Shown: one piece after another, positions 50,287-59,030 of the stretch
How positions within the stretch are numbered: position 1 is the stretch's first letter
Layout of the letters: each line of letters begins with the position of its first letter
Assembly (NCBI GenBank): GCA_052144935.1
Contig: JBKQPR010000119.1
Location: 10,730-74,729, forward strand
Direction of reading: 5' to 3'
Length of the DNA: 64,000 nucleotides
DNA from: JOPF133 sp052144935
GTDB lineage: Bacteria > Acidobacteriota > Terriglobia > Bryobacterales > Bryobacteraceae
The notes under the pieces: generated by a model
Seen by the model: only the letters and a program-made list of their open reading frames with translations
Database searches by the model: none
What the model was told of the DNA's origin: nothing
Translations under genes and position numbers: made by a program

Positions 50287-51735
50287 TCAGCTCTTCTGCC
50301 CGCGCAAATGGCTGTGATAGCGCCCGTACAGGAAGTAGACGGCCTGGCCGATTACCAGCCACACGATCAGCCGCAGCCAGTTCGACCAGCCCAGCGAATA
50401 CATCATCGCGAAGTTCCACACCATGCCGAGAATCGGCACCAGCGGCACCAGAGGGGTCTTGAACGGCCGATCGGCGTTGGGGTTCTTCACGCGCATGATC
50501 CATACGCCGCCACAGACAATCACAAAGGCGAACAGCGTGCCGATGCTGGTCATGTGGCCCACGATGCTCAACGGCAGAAACGCCGAGAAGGGCGCCACGA
50601 AGAAGAAGAACAGCATGTTGGAGCGCCAGGGGGTCTGAAACCGGGGGTGGATTTCGGAGAATATTTTCGGCACCAGGCCATCCCGCGACATCGAGTAGAA
50701 CACCCGCGACTGGCCCAGCAGCATCACCAGCATCACCGATGTGAAGCCGCAGATGATGCCGAATTTGATCAGGTTGTTCATCCACACATACGGCGTTTTG
50801 TCGATGGCCAAGGCTACCGGCGCCGCTACGCCAAGATCCTTATAGGAGACCATACCGGTGAGAATGAACCCGAACAGCACGTATAGCACCGTACAAATGG
50901 CCAGCGACCCGATGATGCCGATGGGCATGTCCTTCTGCGGGTTCTTGCATTCCTGGGCGGCCGTGGAGACCGCGTCGAATCCGATATAGGCGAAGAAGAT
51001 GGTTCCCGCGCCCATCATCACCCCGCTGAATCCGTAGTGCCCGAACTGGCCCGTGTTGGCCGGAACGAAGGGCACATAATTGCCCGGGTCGATGTACTTC
51101 CAGCCGATGGCGATGAAAGTAACCACCACCATCAGCTTGATGACCACGATGACGCCGTTGGTGCGCGCGGATTCCTTGATCCCCAGCATCAACAGCATGG
51201 AAATCAGAAACACGATGATCACGGCGGGAATATTGGCGATGCCTTGCACCATGGTGCCATCGGGCAATTTGAGCGCCTCGAACGGCCCGGCGACGAACTG
51301 CGGGGGCAGATTGATGCCAAAAGTGTGCAGCAGCGAGACGACATACGCCGACCAACTAATGGAGACGGTGGACGATCCGACGGCGTATTCCAGCACCAGG
51401 TCCCAACCGATGATCCAGGCGATCCACTCGCCCATGGTGGTGTAGGCGTAGGTGTAGGCGCTGCCGGCCACCGGGATCATGCACGAGAATTCGCTGTAGC
51501 ACAGCCCCGCGAAAGCGCACCCGATGGCGGCCACCAGCATCGACAGCGGCACGCCCGGGCCGGAATTCTGCGCGGCCGTCACGCCGGTGAGCGAGAAGAG
51601 GCCCGATCCGATGATGGCGCCGATCCCCAGGGCAATCAGGTTGCCCCAGCCGAGCGTGCGCTTCAAGTGGACCTTGCCGCCCTCCGACTCGGCAATGATG
51701 TACTCCACGGACTTGGTTGCGAAAAGGCTGTTCAT
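50287..51735 (-). CDS. APC-superfamily amino acid permease
   Basis: 482 residues with about twelve membrane helices. KRTLGWGNLIALGIGAIIGS and GLFSLTGVTAAQNSGPGVPL make up the conserved helix-1 substrate and Na/H-binding segment, and IPVAGSAYTYAYTTMGEWIA the helix-3 motif. Family resemblance is to cationic-amino-acid transporters (YveA/CAT type). The ATG at 51735 (MNSLFATKSVEYIIAES) is preferred over an upstream start in a repeat. Followed by a hydrolase gene at TGATG spacing. Confidence 0.92.
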   Translation of the reverse strand: MNSLFATKSVEYIIAESEGGKVHLKRTLGWGNLIALGIGAIIGSGLFSLTGVTAAQNSGPGVPLSMLVAAIGCAFAGLCYSEFSCMIPVAGSAYTYAYTTMGEWIAWIIGWDLVLEYAVGSSTVSISWSAYVVSLLHTFGINLPPQFVAGPFEALKLPDGTMVQGIANIPAVIIVFLISMLLMLGIKESARTNGVIVVIKLMVVVTFIAIGWKYIDPGNYVPFVPANTGQFGHYGFSGVMMGAGTIFFAYIGFDAVSTAAQECKNPQKDMPIGIIGSLAICTVLYVLFGFILTGMVSYKDLGVAAPVALAIDKTPYVWMNNLIKFGIICGFTSVMLVMLLGQSRVFYSMSRDGLVPKIFSEIHPRFQTPWRSNMLFFFFVAPFSAFLPLSIVGHMTSIGTLFAFVIVCGGVWIMRVKNPNADRPFKTPLVPLVPILGMVWNFAMMYSLGWSNWLRLIVWLVIGQAVYFLYGRYHSHLRGQKS

Positions 51736-51980
51736 ATTCGGAGATAACGGCAAAGATAGCACATCCGGGAGCGGGAGGGAGGCACTGTATTTACCACGGA
51801 GGCACGGAGGGCACGGAGGAAGCGCGGAGAAGGACAAAGGAGAATTTGTTTTCCTCCGCGTCTCCGCGCCTTATAGTAGCTCCAGCAGGAAAACTTAATC
51901 GAGAAGAGAAGCGGTGGGGGCAGTTCACCGGAGGAATGTGGAATCGAGGCTTTTCACCGCTCCCGAAATCTGCTAGGACT
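51736..51980. repeat. Upstream region with GGAGGCACGGAGG-type repeat
   Basis: 51793-51880 has the run CCACGGAGGCACGGAGGGCA and then a stem pairing GCGCGGAGA-type sequence with CTCCGCGTCTCCGCGCC. A similar CTCCGCGTCTCCGCGTC run occurs at 55390-55425. This kind of element is scattered in many acidobacterial genomes. Confidence 0.5.
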
Positions 51981-52674
51981 CTGGTTGAGCGGGCATCCCG
52001 CGGCTACGAATATCCGCGTCCAGCAGGCGATGCTTAGCGGAGTGTTTCGAGCCGCGGGTCAGCCCATCGCCGTTTGCCTGGAACAGGCGCGTGGGGGGCT
52101 ACATGCTGGCCAAGTATTCCCACCTGGTGCTGTTCCCGGTGCACCCCACCACCGCGGCGCGCTACCGGGAGACCTTTTCTCCTTCCGGGGCCAAGGCGGA
52201 TCCCAGCGATACCGCCTACCTGCTGGACCTGTTATTGCGTCATGGCGATAAGTTGCGGCAGTTGCAGCCGGACACCGTAGAGACTCGTCTGCTGCAGATT
52301 CTGACCGAGCAGCGTCGGCGCATGGTCAACGAGAAAACCCGCCAGGGCCTGCGCCTCACCGATTGTTGGAAGACCTATTTTCCGCAGGTGCTCACCTGGT
52401 TTGGAAAGGTGAGTTCTCCGCTGGTGGGCGCCCTGCTGGAGCAATGGCCCACTCTGGGGGAACTCCAGCGGCAGCATCCGGCACCTTGCGCCAGTTCTTC
52501 CATGCGCAGAACTGCCACAGCGAGGAGCGCATCCGGGAGCGCCTCGAAGCCATCTACCAGGCCACCCCGGCCACTCTCGATCCGGCGGTGCTGGAGGGTT
52601 TCGGTATGATCGCCCAAGGGTTAGTGGCGCTGTTGCACACCCTGCGCGGTCAGATCGAGGCCGGCAACCGATAA
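51981..52674 (+). pseudogene. IS110-family transposase, frame-broken and truncated
   Basis: Three frames together read LSGVFRAAGQPIAVCLEQAR, then MLAKYSHLVLFPVHPTTAAR and FSPSGAKADPSDTAYLLDLL (the DEDD RuvC-like domain with the D of ADPSD), then TLRQFFHAQNCHSEERIRER to GQIEAGNR-stop. Shifts lie near 52090 and 52485. The C-terminal Transposase_20 part with its Ser is missing and no ends were seen. This is a different IS110 member from the fragment at 42390. Confidence 0.8.
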
Positions 52675-53018
52675 CCAATTTCATACTGGCAGGCGGTTCC
52701 ACCCGTACACGTCAGCACGATGTCGCCGTTTGCTCTGTGAGACCTCCAACCCGCAACGTCGGCGCCACGGACACGGTGGCCGGGCGGGCGAACGGAGGGG
52801 GTTCCTGCGCGCTGGGATCGCGAGAGCGGGATCGCCGTAGCAAAGGCAAAAAGCCCCCACGAGGAACTGCCATGCCTCATTGTACGCGCGGCCACGCGAC
52901 TTACCACCCTCATCCCTTGGGAGCGGCCGGGCCTTGGGAGGAATCGCCGGCTGGCTTAAAGGGCGTTGCAGTGCGGATTCTGTTGTCGTCCGGTTCATGA
53001 AAAGTGCGGTGGGCGGCC
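52675..53018. other. Gap between IS110 remnant and motA
   Basis: No gene recognised on either strand. A minus frame reading EAWQFLVGAFCLCYGDPALA is protein-like but short and unassigned. Confidence 0.35.
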
Positions 53019-53045
53019 TCAACTTTCCCGCTCCGCAGTCGATAA
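53019..53045 (+). promoter_or_regulatory. Candidate sigma-28 (FliA) promoter for motAB
   Basis: TCAACTTT (53019-53026), 11 bases, then GTCGATAA (53038-53045). The FliA consensus is TAAAGTTT-N11-GCCGATAA, so 6 of 8 and 7 of 8 bases match with exact spacing. It lies 31 bases before the motA ATG. Confidence 0.6.
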
Positions 53046-53076
53046 GCGGATTGAACAATATGCATTCGATCCGCCT

Positions 53077-54003
53077 ATGCTGGCTCTTCTAGGTATCGTC
53101 CTGGTGTTTGCCGCCGTGCTGGGCGGCTTTCTCCTGGAGCGCGGCAACCCCTACGTCCTCATGCAACCGGCAGAGGTTCTGATCATTGGAGGCGCCGCCG
53201 TGGGGATTGTTCTGGTGGCCAACCCCTGGCCGGTCATTCGCAAAATGGGACGTGGCGCTTTCCTGGCCTTCCGGCCGCCGTGCCGCGACCGCCGGGCGTT
53301 CCTCCGCCATCTCCGCATGCTCTACGAGGTGTTCGCCTATTCCCAGCGCAGCGGCGGGGTCGGCCAGTTGGAAAACGACATCGACAACCCGTCCCAAAGC
53401 CCTATTTTCGCCAACCACCCCGAATTCCTCCGCGATCGCGCCACCCGCGATTTCATCTGCGATTCGCTACGTATGCTGGTGATCGGCGCGACCACGCCGC
53501 ACGAAATCGACCTGCTGATGGACCTGGATATCGAGGTCCAGCGCCGCAGCCATTTCGAGCCGGTGGGGGCCTTCAATGCGGTCGCCGAAGCGCTGCCCGG
53601 CCTGGGAATCGTGGCGGCCGTGCTGGGTGTGGTGATCACCATGGAGGCCATTGGCGGCAACCCCGAGACCATCGGGGAAAAAGTGGCGGCGGCGCTGGTG
53701 GGAACCTTTCTCGGTATCCTGCTCTGCTATGGCGTGGTGAGTCCCATGGCGTCGCGCATGGAGAAGAACGGGGAGATCCAGATCCAGTTTCTCCAGGTGT
53801 TGCGCACGGCCATTACGGCCTTCGCCCGCGGCGCGGCGCCGCTGTTGGCCGTCGAGTACGCGCGGCGCTCGATACCGGCGGAGTTGCGCCCGTCCTTCGA
53901 GGAATTGGAATCCGGCATGCGGCGCGACGCCCGGATTCCGCCCGTGGCCGGCGCCAATCCGGCGATCCGCCAGGAGGCGCCCGTTGCCACACAAAGCTCC
54001 TGA
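53077..54003 (+). CDS. motA: Flagellar motor stator protein MotA
   Basis: 308 residues. MLALLGIVLVFAAVLGGFLL is the first helix. NPYVLMQPAEVLIIGGAAVG is the second, and LPGLGIVAAVLGVVITMEAI and ALVGTFLGILLCYGVVSPMA are helices 3 and 4, the latter lining the proton path. The cytoplasmic loop (RAFLRHLRMLYEVFAYSQRS, DRATRDFICDSLRMLVIG) contains charged residues that act on FliG. Longer than E. coli MotA by a few residues at the C-terminus. Pairs with motB, whose start lies inside it. No other flagellar gene is in the window. Confidence 0.93.
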   Translation: MLALLGIVLVFAAVLGGFLLERGNPYVLMQPAEVLIIGGAAVGIVLVANPWPVIRKMGRGAFLAFRPPCRDRRAFLRHLRMLYEVFAYSQRSGGVGQLENDIDNPSQSPIFANHPEFLRDRATRDFICDSLRMLVIGATTPHEIDLLMDLDIEVQRRSHFEPVGAFNAVAEALPGLGIVAAVLGVVITMEAIGGNPETIGEKVAAALVGTFLGILLCYGVVSPMASRMEKNGEIQIQFLQVLRTAITAFARGAAPLLAVEYARRSIPAELRPSFEELESGMRRDARIPPVAGANPAIRQEAPVATQSS

Positions 54004-54766
54004 GCTTCCGCTTCCGGCTCCGCCTCCGCCCATGCCGCCGCGGGGGCGGCGCAGTTTTCGGCCCAGCCACAGCGGAGGCGCATGGAAAGTAGCCTACGCC
54101 GATTTCGTCACCGCCTTGATGGCGCTTTTCATCGTGCTGTGGATGATGAACAGCTCGGAGAAGGTCAAGGCATCGGTGAGCGGCTACTTCCGCGACCCCC
54201 GCGGCTTCACCCAGAAGCTGGGCGCCGGCCCCTCCAACTCGGGAGAAGGCCTGGCGCTGGACCGCCACTCCCTGGCCGACCTGCAGGGCCAGATCGAGAA
54301 GGCCTTGCGGCAGATGCCCGAATTTCCTGGGATCGCCGCGCATGTGCATTTCAGCGTCACCGGCGAGGGCCTCCGCATCGATCTGCTGGAGACTGAGCGG
54401 GGAATGTTCTTCGTCACGGGAAGCCCGGAACCCACCCGCGCCGGAGAGGATCTGCTGCGGGTATTGGCCGGCGAACTGGCGAAGATGCCCAACCGGATCG
54501 CGATTGAAGGCCACACCGACTCTCGCCCGTTTCGCGGCGCCACGCCCGGGGCTCGTTACGGCAACTGGGAACTCTCGTCCGACCGCGCCAACGCCGCCCG
54601 CCGCCTGCTCGATGCCTTTGGCGTGCGGCCCCAGCAGATCGCGGAAGTGCGCGGCTTCGCCGACCGCAAACTGCTGCGCGCGTCCCATCCCGAAGATCCC
54701 GCCAACCGCCGGGTCTCGGTGGTGATCGAGTTTTTGCAACCCGGTGGGCAGCCGGCTGGTGCGTAA
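53984..54766 (+). CDS. motB: Flagellar motor stator protein MotB
   Basis: 260 residues, TTG start preceded by AGGAGG at 53972. The single membrane helix AYADFVTALMALFIVLWMM carries Asp40, the proton-binding residue. The periplasmic OmpA-like domain (ERGMFFVTGSPEPTRAGEDL, EGHTDSRPF, LSSDRANAARRLLDAFGV) binds peptidoglycan. The 20-base overlap with motA indicates coupled translation, as the 4:2 (or 5:2) stator requires. Confidence 0.93.
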   Translation: MPHKAPELPLPAPPPPMPPRGRRSFRPSHSGGAWKVAYADFVTALMALFIVLWMMNSSEKVKASVSGYFRDPRGFTQKLGAGPSNSGEGLALDRHSLADLQGQIEKALRQMPEFPGIAAHVHFSVTGEGLRIDLLETERGMFFVTGSPEPTRAGEDLLRVLAGELAKMPNRIAIEGHTDSRPFRGATPGARYGNWELSSDRANAARRLLDAFGVRPQQIAEVRGFADRKLLRASHPEDPANRRVSVVIEFLQPGGQPAGA

Positions 54767-54770
54767 ATGG

Positions 54771-54802
54771 GGCAGGGGGGGCCAAGGGCGCCCCCGCCTG
54801 TT
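54771..54802 (+). terminator. GC hairpin after motB
   Basis: CAGGGGGGGCC and GCGCCCCCGCCTG pair with a short AAGG loop immediately after the motB stop. No T-tract. Confidence 0.4.
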
Positions 54803-55211
54803 CCTAAGAGGAAGTCCATTCGGGATAGGGAACGCTCCGTAGGAGCGGGAAGGGAGTCGTGGAAGGAATTGGGATAATCTAGGTAAGCAGTGAAGCGAAC
54901 TTCCTCTTACGGCTTCACCTTAGCGCGCGATCATCGCCTGCCTCGCGGGGAACTCCGCGAAACTGATGAAAATAAAGGCTAAAAATTCCGCGAAGTTTGT
55001 GAATAGGTTTACCGGCCAAGGCTGAAATGGGCACTGGCTCGCCAACCATTCGCCCGTCGTCCAACCGGGCAGGCGGATTTCGCGACATCCGGCTCTCCCG
55101 AAAACGTTGCCTCGGGCTTGCCCGGACAGTTGCACAGCCGCCGATCGCTCCGCCCCGCTCCAACGCAAGGCCAGCTCCTGCCTTTCTCTACCGGCCTGAC
55201 GAGAGATCTTC

Positions 55212-55370
55212 TTACCGCGGGAACCCGGCAGGCGCCTGCACCCTCTGCCAGCCTTCCCCGCTGAGCGACTTCAAAAACACCACAAGCGACTGCTTTTCCG
55301 GCATCGGTGAGATGCAGCGGGCGAGTAGGGATTCGCGCGCGGCCAATTGAGCGGCGGTCGCCCAGCTTTC
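55212..55370 (-). pseudogene. C-terminal fragment resembling a di-heme cytochrome c peroxidase
   Basis: The minus strand reads WATAAQLAARESLLARCISP, then MPEKQSLVVFLKSLSGEGWQ and VQAPAGFPR-stop. An E/D-K-x-x-L-x-x-F-L-K-x-L-S-G ending is typical of the last helix of cytochrome c peroxidase/MauG-like proteins. No upstream start or heme motif is present. Confidence 0.35.
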
Positions 55371-55431
55371 AAGTCTTCCCTGCGTTTTTCTCCGCGTCTC
55401 CGCGTCTCAGCGTCTCCGCGTCAAGTCCGTT

Positions 55432-55983
55432 CTACTTCGTGAGTCCCCGCACGTAGATGGCGCGATAAGCGCCGACCGACGCCTCCGTGCCGTTCACTTC
55501 CACGATGTGGCCCATGTGGTCGGAAGCCGAGGCCTTGGCGTCCACGCCGCCATCGCGCCGCGGATCGTGCTCTTCGGGCATCAGCATATACAACGTGCCC
55601 TCTTGCGTGAGCAGGCCGATGGGCTGCCCGTTTTGCACGCACTTCTGCCCGCAGGCGCGGTGCTTTTCCCCGTGCTTGCCAAGCTGTATGTAGCACGAGA
55701 AGTCCACGATTTCGCCCACCCTTGTGATGGCCCTGCCGGGTTGCGGTTTGTTGTCCACGCCCGCCGCCACGGTAGTGGCCGTCCAGGGCTGATCGGGCTT
55801 GGTTCCGAGAGTAGCCATGGGTTTGTCATAGGTTCCCTGCTCCACCTTCATTTCCGGATGCAGGATAGCGGATTTTGCGGGAGCCTTCTTCTGGTCTTTG
55901 GATGCGTCCTGGGCGACCAGGGTGAATCCCGCCAGCGCGGCGGCCAGCGCCGCAATCAGTAGTGTCAACGTCTTGCGTTTCAA
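55432..55983 (-). CDS. Secreted Cys/His-rich protein of unknown function
   Basis: 183 residues with a clean signal peptide (LLIAALAAALAGFTLVAQ). The central VGEIVDFSCYIQLGKHGEKH, then RACGQKCVQNGQPIGLLTQE, places C97, H104, H108, C111 and C115 within 19 residues, a likely metal- or heme-binding site. GTLYMLMPEEHDPRRDGG and the final HIVEVNGTEA resemble an OB-like fold. Related sequences occur in soil bacteria as I recall, without known function. No partner gene. Confidence 0.65.
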   Translation of the reverse strand: MKRKTLTLLIAALAAALAGFTLVAQDASKDQKKAPAKSAILHPEMKVEQGTYDKPMATLGTKPDQPWTATTVAAGVDNKPQPGRAITRVGEIVDFSCYIQLGKHGEKHRACGQKCVQNGQPIGLLTQEGTLYMLMPEEHDPRRDGGVDAKASASDHMGHIVEVNGTEASVGAYRAIYVRGLTK

Positions 55984-56019
55984 TGTGCCCTCCGATTTGC
56001 AAGCGTATCATAGGTTGGC

Positions 56020-56280
56020 GTGCGGGGGGCTCCGGCAAACGATTTAGGGCAGTCTTATCCTGAAGCAGACGCCCCTGAAAGTCAAGCGCATGAAGACAAC
56101 TTTGCTGTCCAACGCGAGGAATTGCCTGACGGCAGCATCCGCGTCACCTTGCCGTGGGCGGGCGAATCGATCCTCATTGAGGCGCTCGACCGGCGGATCG
56201 GCCGCGGCGTTATCGAGCTTGGCCGGGAACCCCAGCCGGACGGCACGGAAAGAACAACCTATCGGAACGTGTTGCCGTAA
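56020..56280 (+). CDS. Small hypothetical protein
   Basis: 86 residues from a GTG at 56020. ELPDGSIRVTLPWAGESILI and EALDRRIGRGVIELGREPQP look like a small beta-structured protein; the true start may be further in. No family recognised. It converges with the RelE-like toxin 25 bases away. Confidence 0.4.
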   Translation: MRGAPANDLGQSYPEADAPESQAHEDNFAVQREELPDGSIRVTLPWAGESILIEALDRRIGRGVIELGREPQPDGTERTTYRNVLP

Positions 56281-56305
56281 AAAACAGGCGGAAGGCGACA
56301 GAAAA

Positions 56306-56578
56306 TCAGCGGTAGGTTTTGCCTGAGCGAAGAAGGATCCGGAGGACGCGTATGAGTTTGTGTTCCTGATCAACGGTGAAGAGGATGCGGTAATCGCCGA
56401 TGCGGCGGCGGAAAACGCCCTTCCACTCGTCGCCGCGGAGAGCTTTGACATCGCCCTGGAACGGTTCATCGGTTGCCGCCATCTGCGCGGCGACGCGGGC
56501 GACGCGTTTTTGAATGGCCTTCGGGAGGTCGGCTAAATCCTGTTGGGCGTCCGCGGTGAGTTCATAAGCCCAGTTCAT
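56306..56578 (-). CDS. RelE/ParE-type toxin
   Basis: 90 residues. MNWAYELTADAQQDLADLPK, then VKALRGDEWKGVFRRRIGDY and RILFTVDQEHKLIRVLRILL follow the RelE fold with basic active-site residues (R and K) on the last strands. RelE toxins cleave mRNA at the ribosome; ParE relatives poison gyrase, and sequence alone does not decide. It overlaps the antitoxin stop by 17 bases in antitoxin-first order. Confidence 0.85.
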   Translation of the reverse strand: MNWAYELTADAQQDLADLPKAIQKRVARVAAQMAATDEPFQGDVKALRGDEWKGVFRRRIGDYRILFTVDQEHKLIRVLRILLRSGKTYR

Positions 56579-56840
56579 GCTTCACTTGGCTCCAGGGTTT
56601 GGTTTTGCCCTGGCGAACCTGTTTCATCGCGTGACGTACTTTCTTCGCCTCCTCGGGCGTGAGCGTGGTGTCGTCATCGTCCGCGCTGGGAACGATCGTG
56701 ACCTTTTTGCGGGACACCTTGAACTCGATACTCTCGCCGTGCTTGAAGCCAGCGCGGCGGAGGGCTGCGTCGAGAACCGCAACGGGAGGTTTAGTTTTTA
56801 CGGTGACGGTCATGGCAGGTGCTACGGTCTTGGAACCCAC
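56562..56840 (-). CDS. Antitoxin partner of RelE-type toxin
   Basis: 92 residues (83 if the ATG at 56813 is used). VTVKTKPPVAVLDAALRRAG and ESIEFKVSRKKVTIVP resemble an AbrB-like swapped hairpin that would bind DNA, and the acidic linker (SADDDDTTLTPEEAKK) plus C-terminal helix would bind the toxin. Adjacent and overlapping with the RelE-like gene. Confidence 0.78.
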   Translation of the reverse strand: MGSKTVAPAMTVTVKTKPPVAVLDAALRRAGFKHGESIEFKVSRKKVTIVPSADDDDTTLTPEEAKKVRHAMKQVRQGKTKPWSQVKHELGL

Positions 56841-56920
56841 TTAGTTTTCATGGTACTGAGGATCGGATGCTGCGTCAATCGTCAATCCCCCGCCCCCGCC
56901 ACGGGGGTTTGGTGCGTGAG

Positions 56921-57011
56921 GCGGTGGCGTGAGGAGTTTGACGCGGACGGTGGTGGCGTGAGGGGTTTGGCGCGGGCGGCGGTGGCGTGAGGGGTTTGGC
57001 GCGGGCGGCGG
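56921..57011. repeat. 29-bp tandem repeat, three units
   Basis: Units at 56921-56949, 56950-56978 and 56979-57007, consensus GCGGTGGCGTGAGGGGTTTG plus GCGCGGGCG, with a partial copy before and after. It lies between the TA pair and the M28 gene. Confidence 0.85.
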
Positions 57012-57036
57012 TGGGATGGCGCGCGGAATGGCCCGA

Positions 57037-58626
57037 TTACCTATGAAATCCGCCGCCCGGCTTCCAATCCGGCAGCTTGTCCTGGTTGGCGATGTCCTGG
57101 GCCAGCAGAAATCCGTACTGCGCGGTCTGCTCCAGGGCGGTGAAGTCCCAATCCTCCTGAAACTCGTCGGAGGGCTGGTGGTAATGCCTGGCGGTGTACT
57201 CGTCGGCCATCTGCTTGCCGTAGCCCGCCGGTTTGCCGGCGAATTCGGTGGCGTGCTCGATGGAGAACGCCGGGATGCCGGCATGCGCAAAAGAGAAATG
57301 GTCGGAACGGAAATAATGGCCGGCGCCCGGCTCGGCATCGGGGGAGATTTCCAGATTCAGCCGCCTGGCGATCTGCTGCGCCAGGGGGTAGACGGTAGTG
57401 CGTTCGGCGCCGGTGATGACCACATCTTTGGCTCGTCCGAACGGGAAGAGGGCGTCGAAGTTCAGGTCGATGGCGGTCTTGGCCAGCGGAATGAGGGGGT
57501 GGGCGGCGTAGTACTCGGAGCCCTTAAGCCCGGCCTCTTCCGCGGTGACCGCCAGGAAGAGCGCCGAGCGGCGCGGTTTCTCGGGCAGTGCCGCCCAGGC
57601 GCGCGCCAGTTCCAGCAGGATCGCGCAGCCGGTGGCGTTGTCGATGGCGCCGTTGTAAACGGCATCGCCGTTCACCGGGTTGCCCACGCCGAAATGGTCC
57701 CAGTGGGCGCTGAAGACGACCGCCTCGTCCTTAAGCTGGGGATCGCTGCCGGGCACGATGGCGGTCACGTTGCGGGTATCCAGATCGCGGATTTTGGAGA
57801 CCATACGGCCGCGAATCCGGATGCCCAGGTCGATGGGCTTAAAATCACGGCGGTCGCTCGAGGCCAGCAGGTCGTCGACGGTCTTGCCGGCCAGGGCAAG
57901 CAGCTTTCCGCCGGCCTCTCGGGAGAGCCAGCCCTGCATGGCGAGCGCCCGCTCCCCCTCGCCCAGCTTGACGAAGGCGGTCTCCCGGCCCCAGGAATTG
58001 CGCACCACGTCCCAACCATAGCTGGCCGTGGGAGTGGTATGGATAATGATGGCGGCGCGCGCGCCGCGGCGCAGAGCCTCTTCGTACTTGTAGGTCCACC
58101 GGCCGTAGTAGGTGAGGGCCGGCCCGTCGAAGAAGGCGGGGTCGGTGGAGGGCGGCTCATTGGTGAAGAAGATCAAGATCTTCCCGGAGACGTCCAGGCC
58201 CTTGAAGTCGTCCCATTTCCACTCGGGAGCGCTGATGCCGTGGCCCACAAACACGGCATCGCCCTCGAAGCGGGCATCGGGCGTCTGGGAGGGGTTGAGG
58301 CCCACGAAATCGTCGAGCCACTGGAAATCCACCACTTTGCCCGAAACGGAGGCGGAGAGCTGCGATTCGGACTGCGGGTCCACGCCGGCCAGGGGCACCT
58401 TCTGGAAGTAGGAGCCGTCCACCGCGGGTTTGGCGCCGGCCAGGGCGAACTGATTGGCGATGTATTCAGTGGCGAGCTGCCCGCCGCGCTGGCCGACCCC
58501 GCGGCCTTCGAGAAGATCGCTGGCCAGGAAGCGGGTGTGCTCGCGGATGCGCGCGGCGGAGAGGCCGGAATCCTGGGCGGTGAGGACGCTCGCCGCGATC
58601 CATGCGATGCAGACGGGCTTCAGCAT
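57037..58626 (-). CDS. M28-family metallopeptidase with PA domain
   Basis: 529 residues. The signal peptide (CIAWIAASVLTAQ) is followed by a protease-associated insert (about 105-260: FVGHGISAPEWKWDDFKGLD, GARAAIIIHTTP) and an M28 aminopeptidase core with all five zinc ligands apparent: His (SAHWDHFGVG), Asp (GAIDNATGCA), Glu-Glu (TAEEAGLKGS), Asp (DLNFDAL) and His (HYHQPSDE). The ATG at 58626 is chosen because it begins the signal peptide; the frame extends to 58680. Likely a secreted or periplasmic aminopeptidase. Confidence 0.92.
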   Translation of the reverse strand: MLKPVCIAWIAASVLTAQDSGLSAARIREHTRFLASDLLEGRGVGQRGGQLATEYIANQFALAGAKPAVDGSYFQKVPLAGVDPQSESQLSASVSGKVVDFQWLDDFVGLNPSQTPDARFEGDAVFVGHGISAPEWKWDDFKGLDVSGKILIFFTNEPPSTDPAFFDGPALTYYGRWTYKYEEALRRGARAAIIIHTTPTASYGWDVVRNSWGRETAFVKLGEGERALAMQGWLSREAGGKLLALAGKTVDDLLASSDRRDFKPIDLGIRIRGRMVSKIRDLDTRNVTAIVPGSDPQLKDEAVVFSAHWDHFGVGNPVNGDAVYNGAIDNATGCAILLELARAWAALPEKPRRSALFLAVTAEEAGLKGSEYYAAHPLIPLAKTAIDLNFDALFPFGRAKDVVITGAERTTVYPLAQQIARRLNLEISPDAEPGAGHYFRSDHFSFAHAGIPAFSIEHATEFAGKPAGYGKQMADEYTARHYHQPSDEFQEDWDFTALEQTAQYGFLLAQDIANQDKLPDWKPGGGFHR

Positions 58627-58639
58627 GATTGCATGCGAT

Positions 58640-59030
58640 TCAGGCGCTCTGGTCTGCGATTTCAAGTCCCGATCCCACAAAACCCCGAAAGTCTTCCGAA
58701 TTGCCTGTAGCCAGTGCGGCGCGGTCCGCTATGGCTGCCGCGGCGATCAGGCAGTCGACGAACGAACCCCGGCGACGGCCGCCCTGGTTGAACAACCGCG
58801 CAGCCACATCCGCCTGTCGCTTCGCCAAGAGGCAATGGCAATCCGGCGAGTCTTCGCGCGGCGGCCCGATCCGGGGCCGTAAGCGGTCCGCAGAGGAATT
58901 CGGCCCAGGCGATGGCGCTGATGGCAACCTGGACGCGCTGCTCTAGCCAGCCACCGAGGGCCTGGTCTTCCGCCGAACCGGGCACCAGGGCGCGGACCAG
59001 AAAGCAGGTATCCAGATGAACCTTGGTCAT
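58640..59030 (-). pseudogene. Frame-broken VapC-like PIN toxin
   Basis: The first frame from 59030 reads MTKVHLDTCFLVRALVPGSA and ISAIAWAEFLCGPLTAPDRA, with the first two acidic residues of the PIN site. Near 58860 homology shifts frame and continues RQADVAARLFNQGGRRRGSF and VDCLIAAAAIADRAALATGN to the end. A single indel separates them. The antitoxin gene directly upstream (4-base overlap) looks intact. Confidence 0.75.

Larger units (their letters stand above)
54767..55431. other. Gap with hairpin and a cytochrome-peroxidase-like scrap
   Basis: A GC hairpin follows motB (about 54771-54802, GGGGGGCC/GCGCCCCC). 55212-55370 holds a remnant listed separately. A run of CTCCGCGTCTCCGCGTC-type repeats lies at 55390-55425. 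AT-richer sequence at 54960-55010 contains CCGCGAAA and TTCCGCGAA words that recur near 60011. Confidence 0.4.

Noticed and set aside
57016..58710. 564-codon plus-strand frame
   Set aside because: Antisense of the M28 gene, which has all five metal ligands in order.
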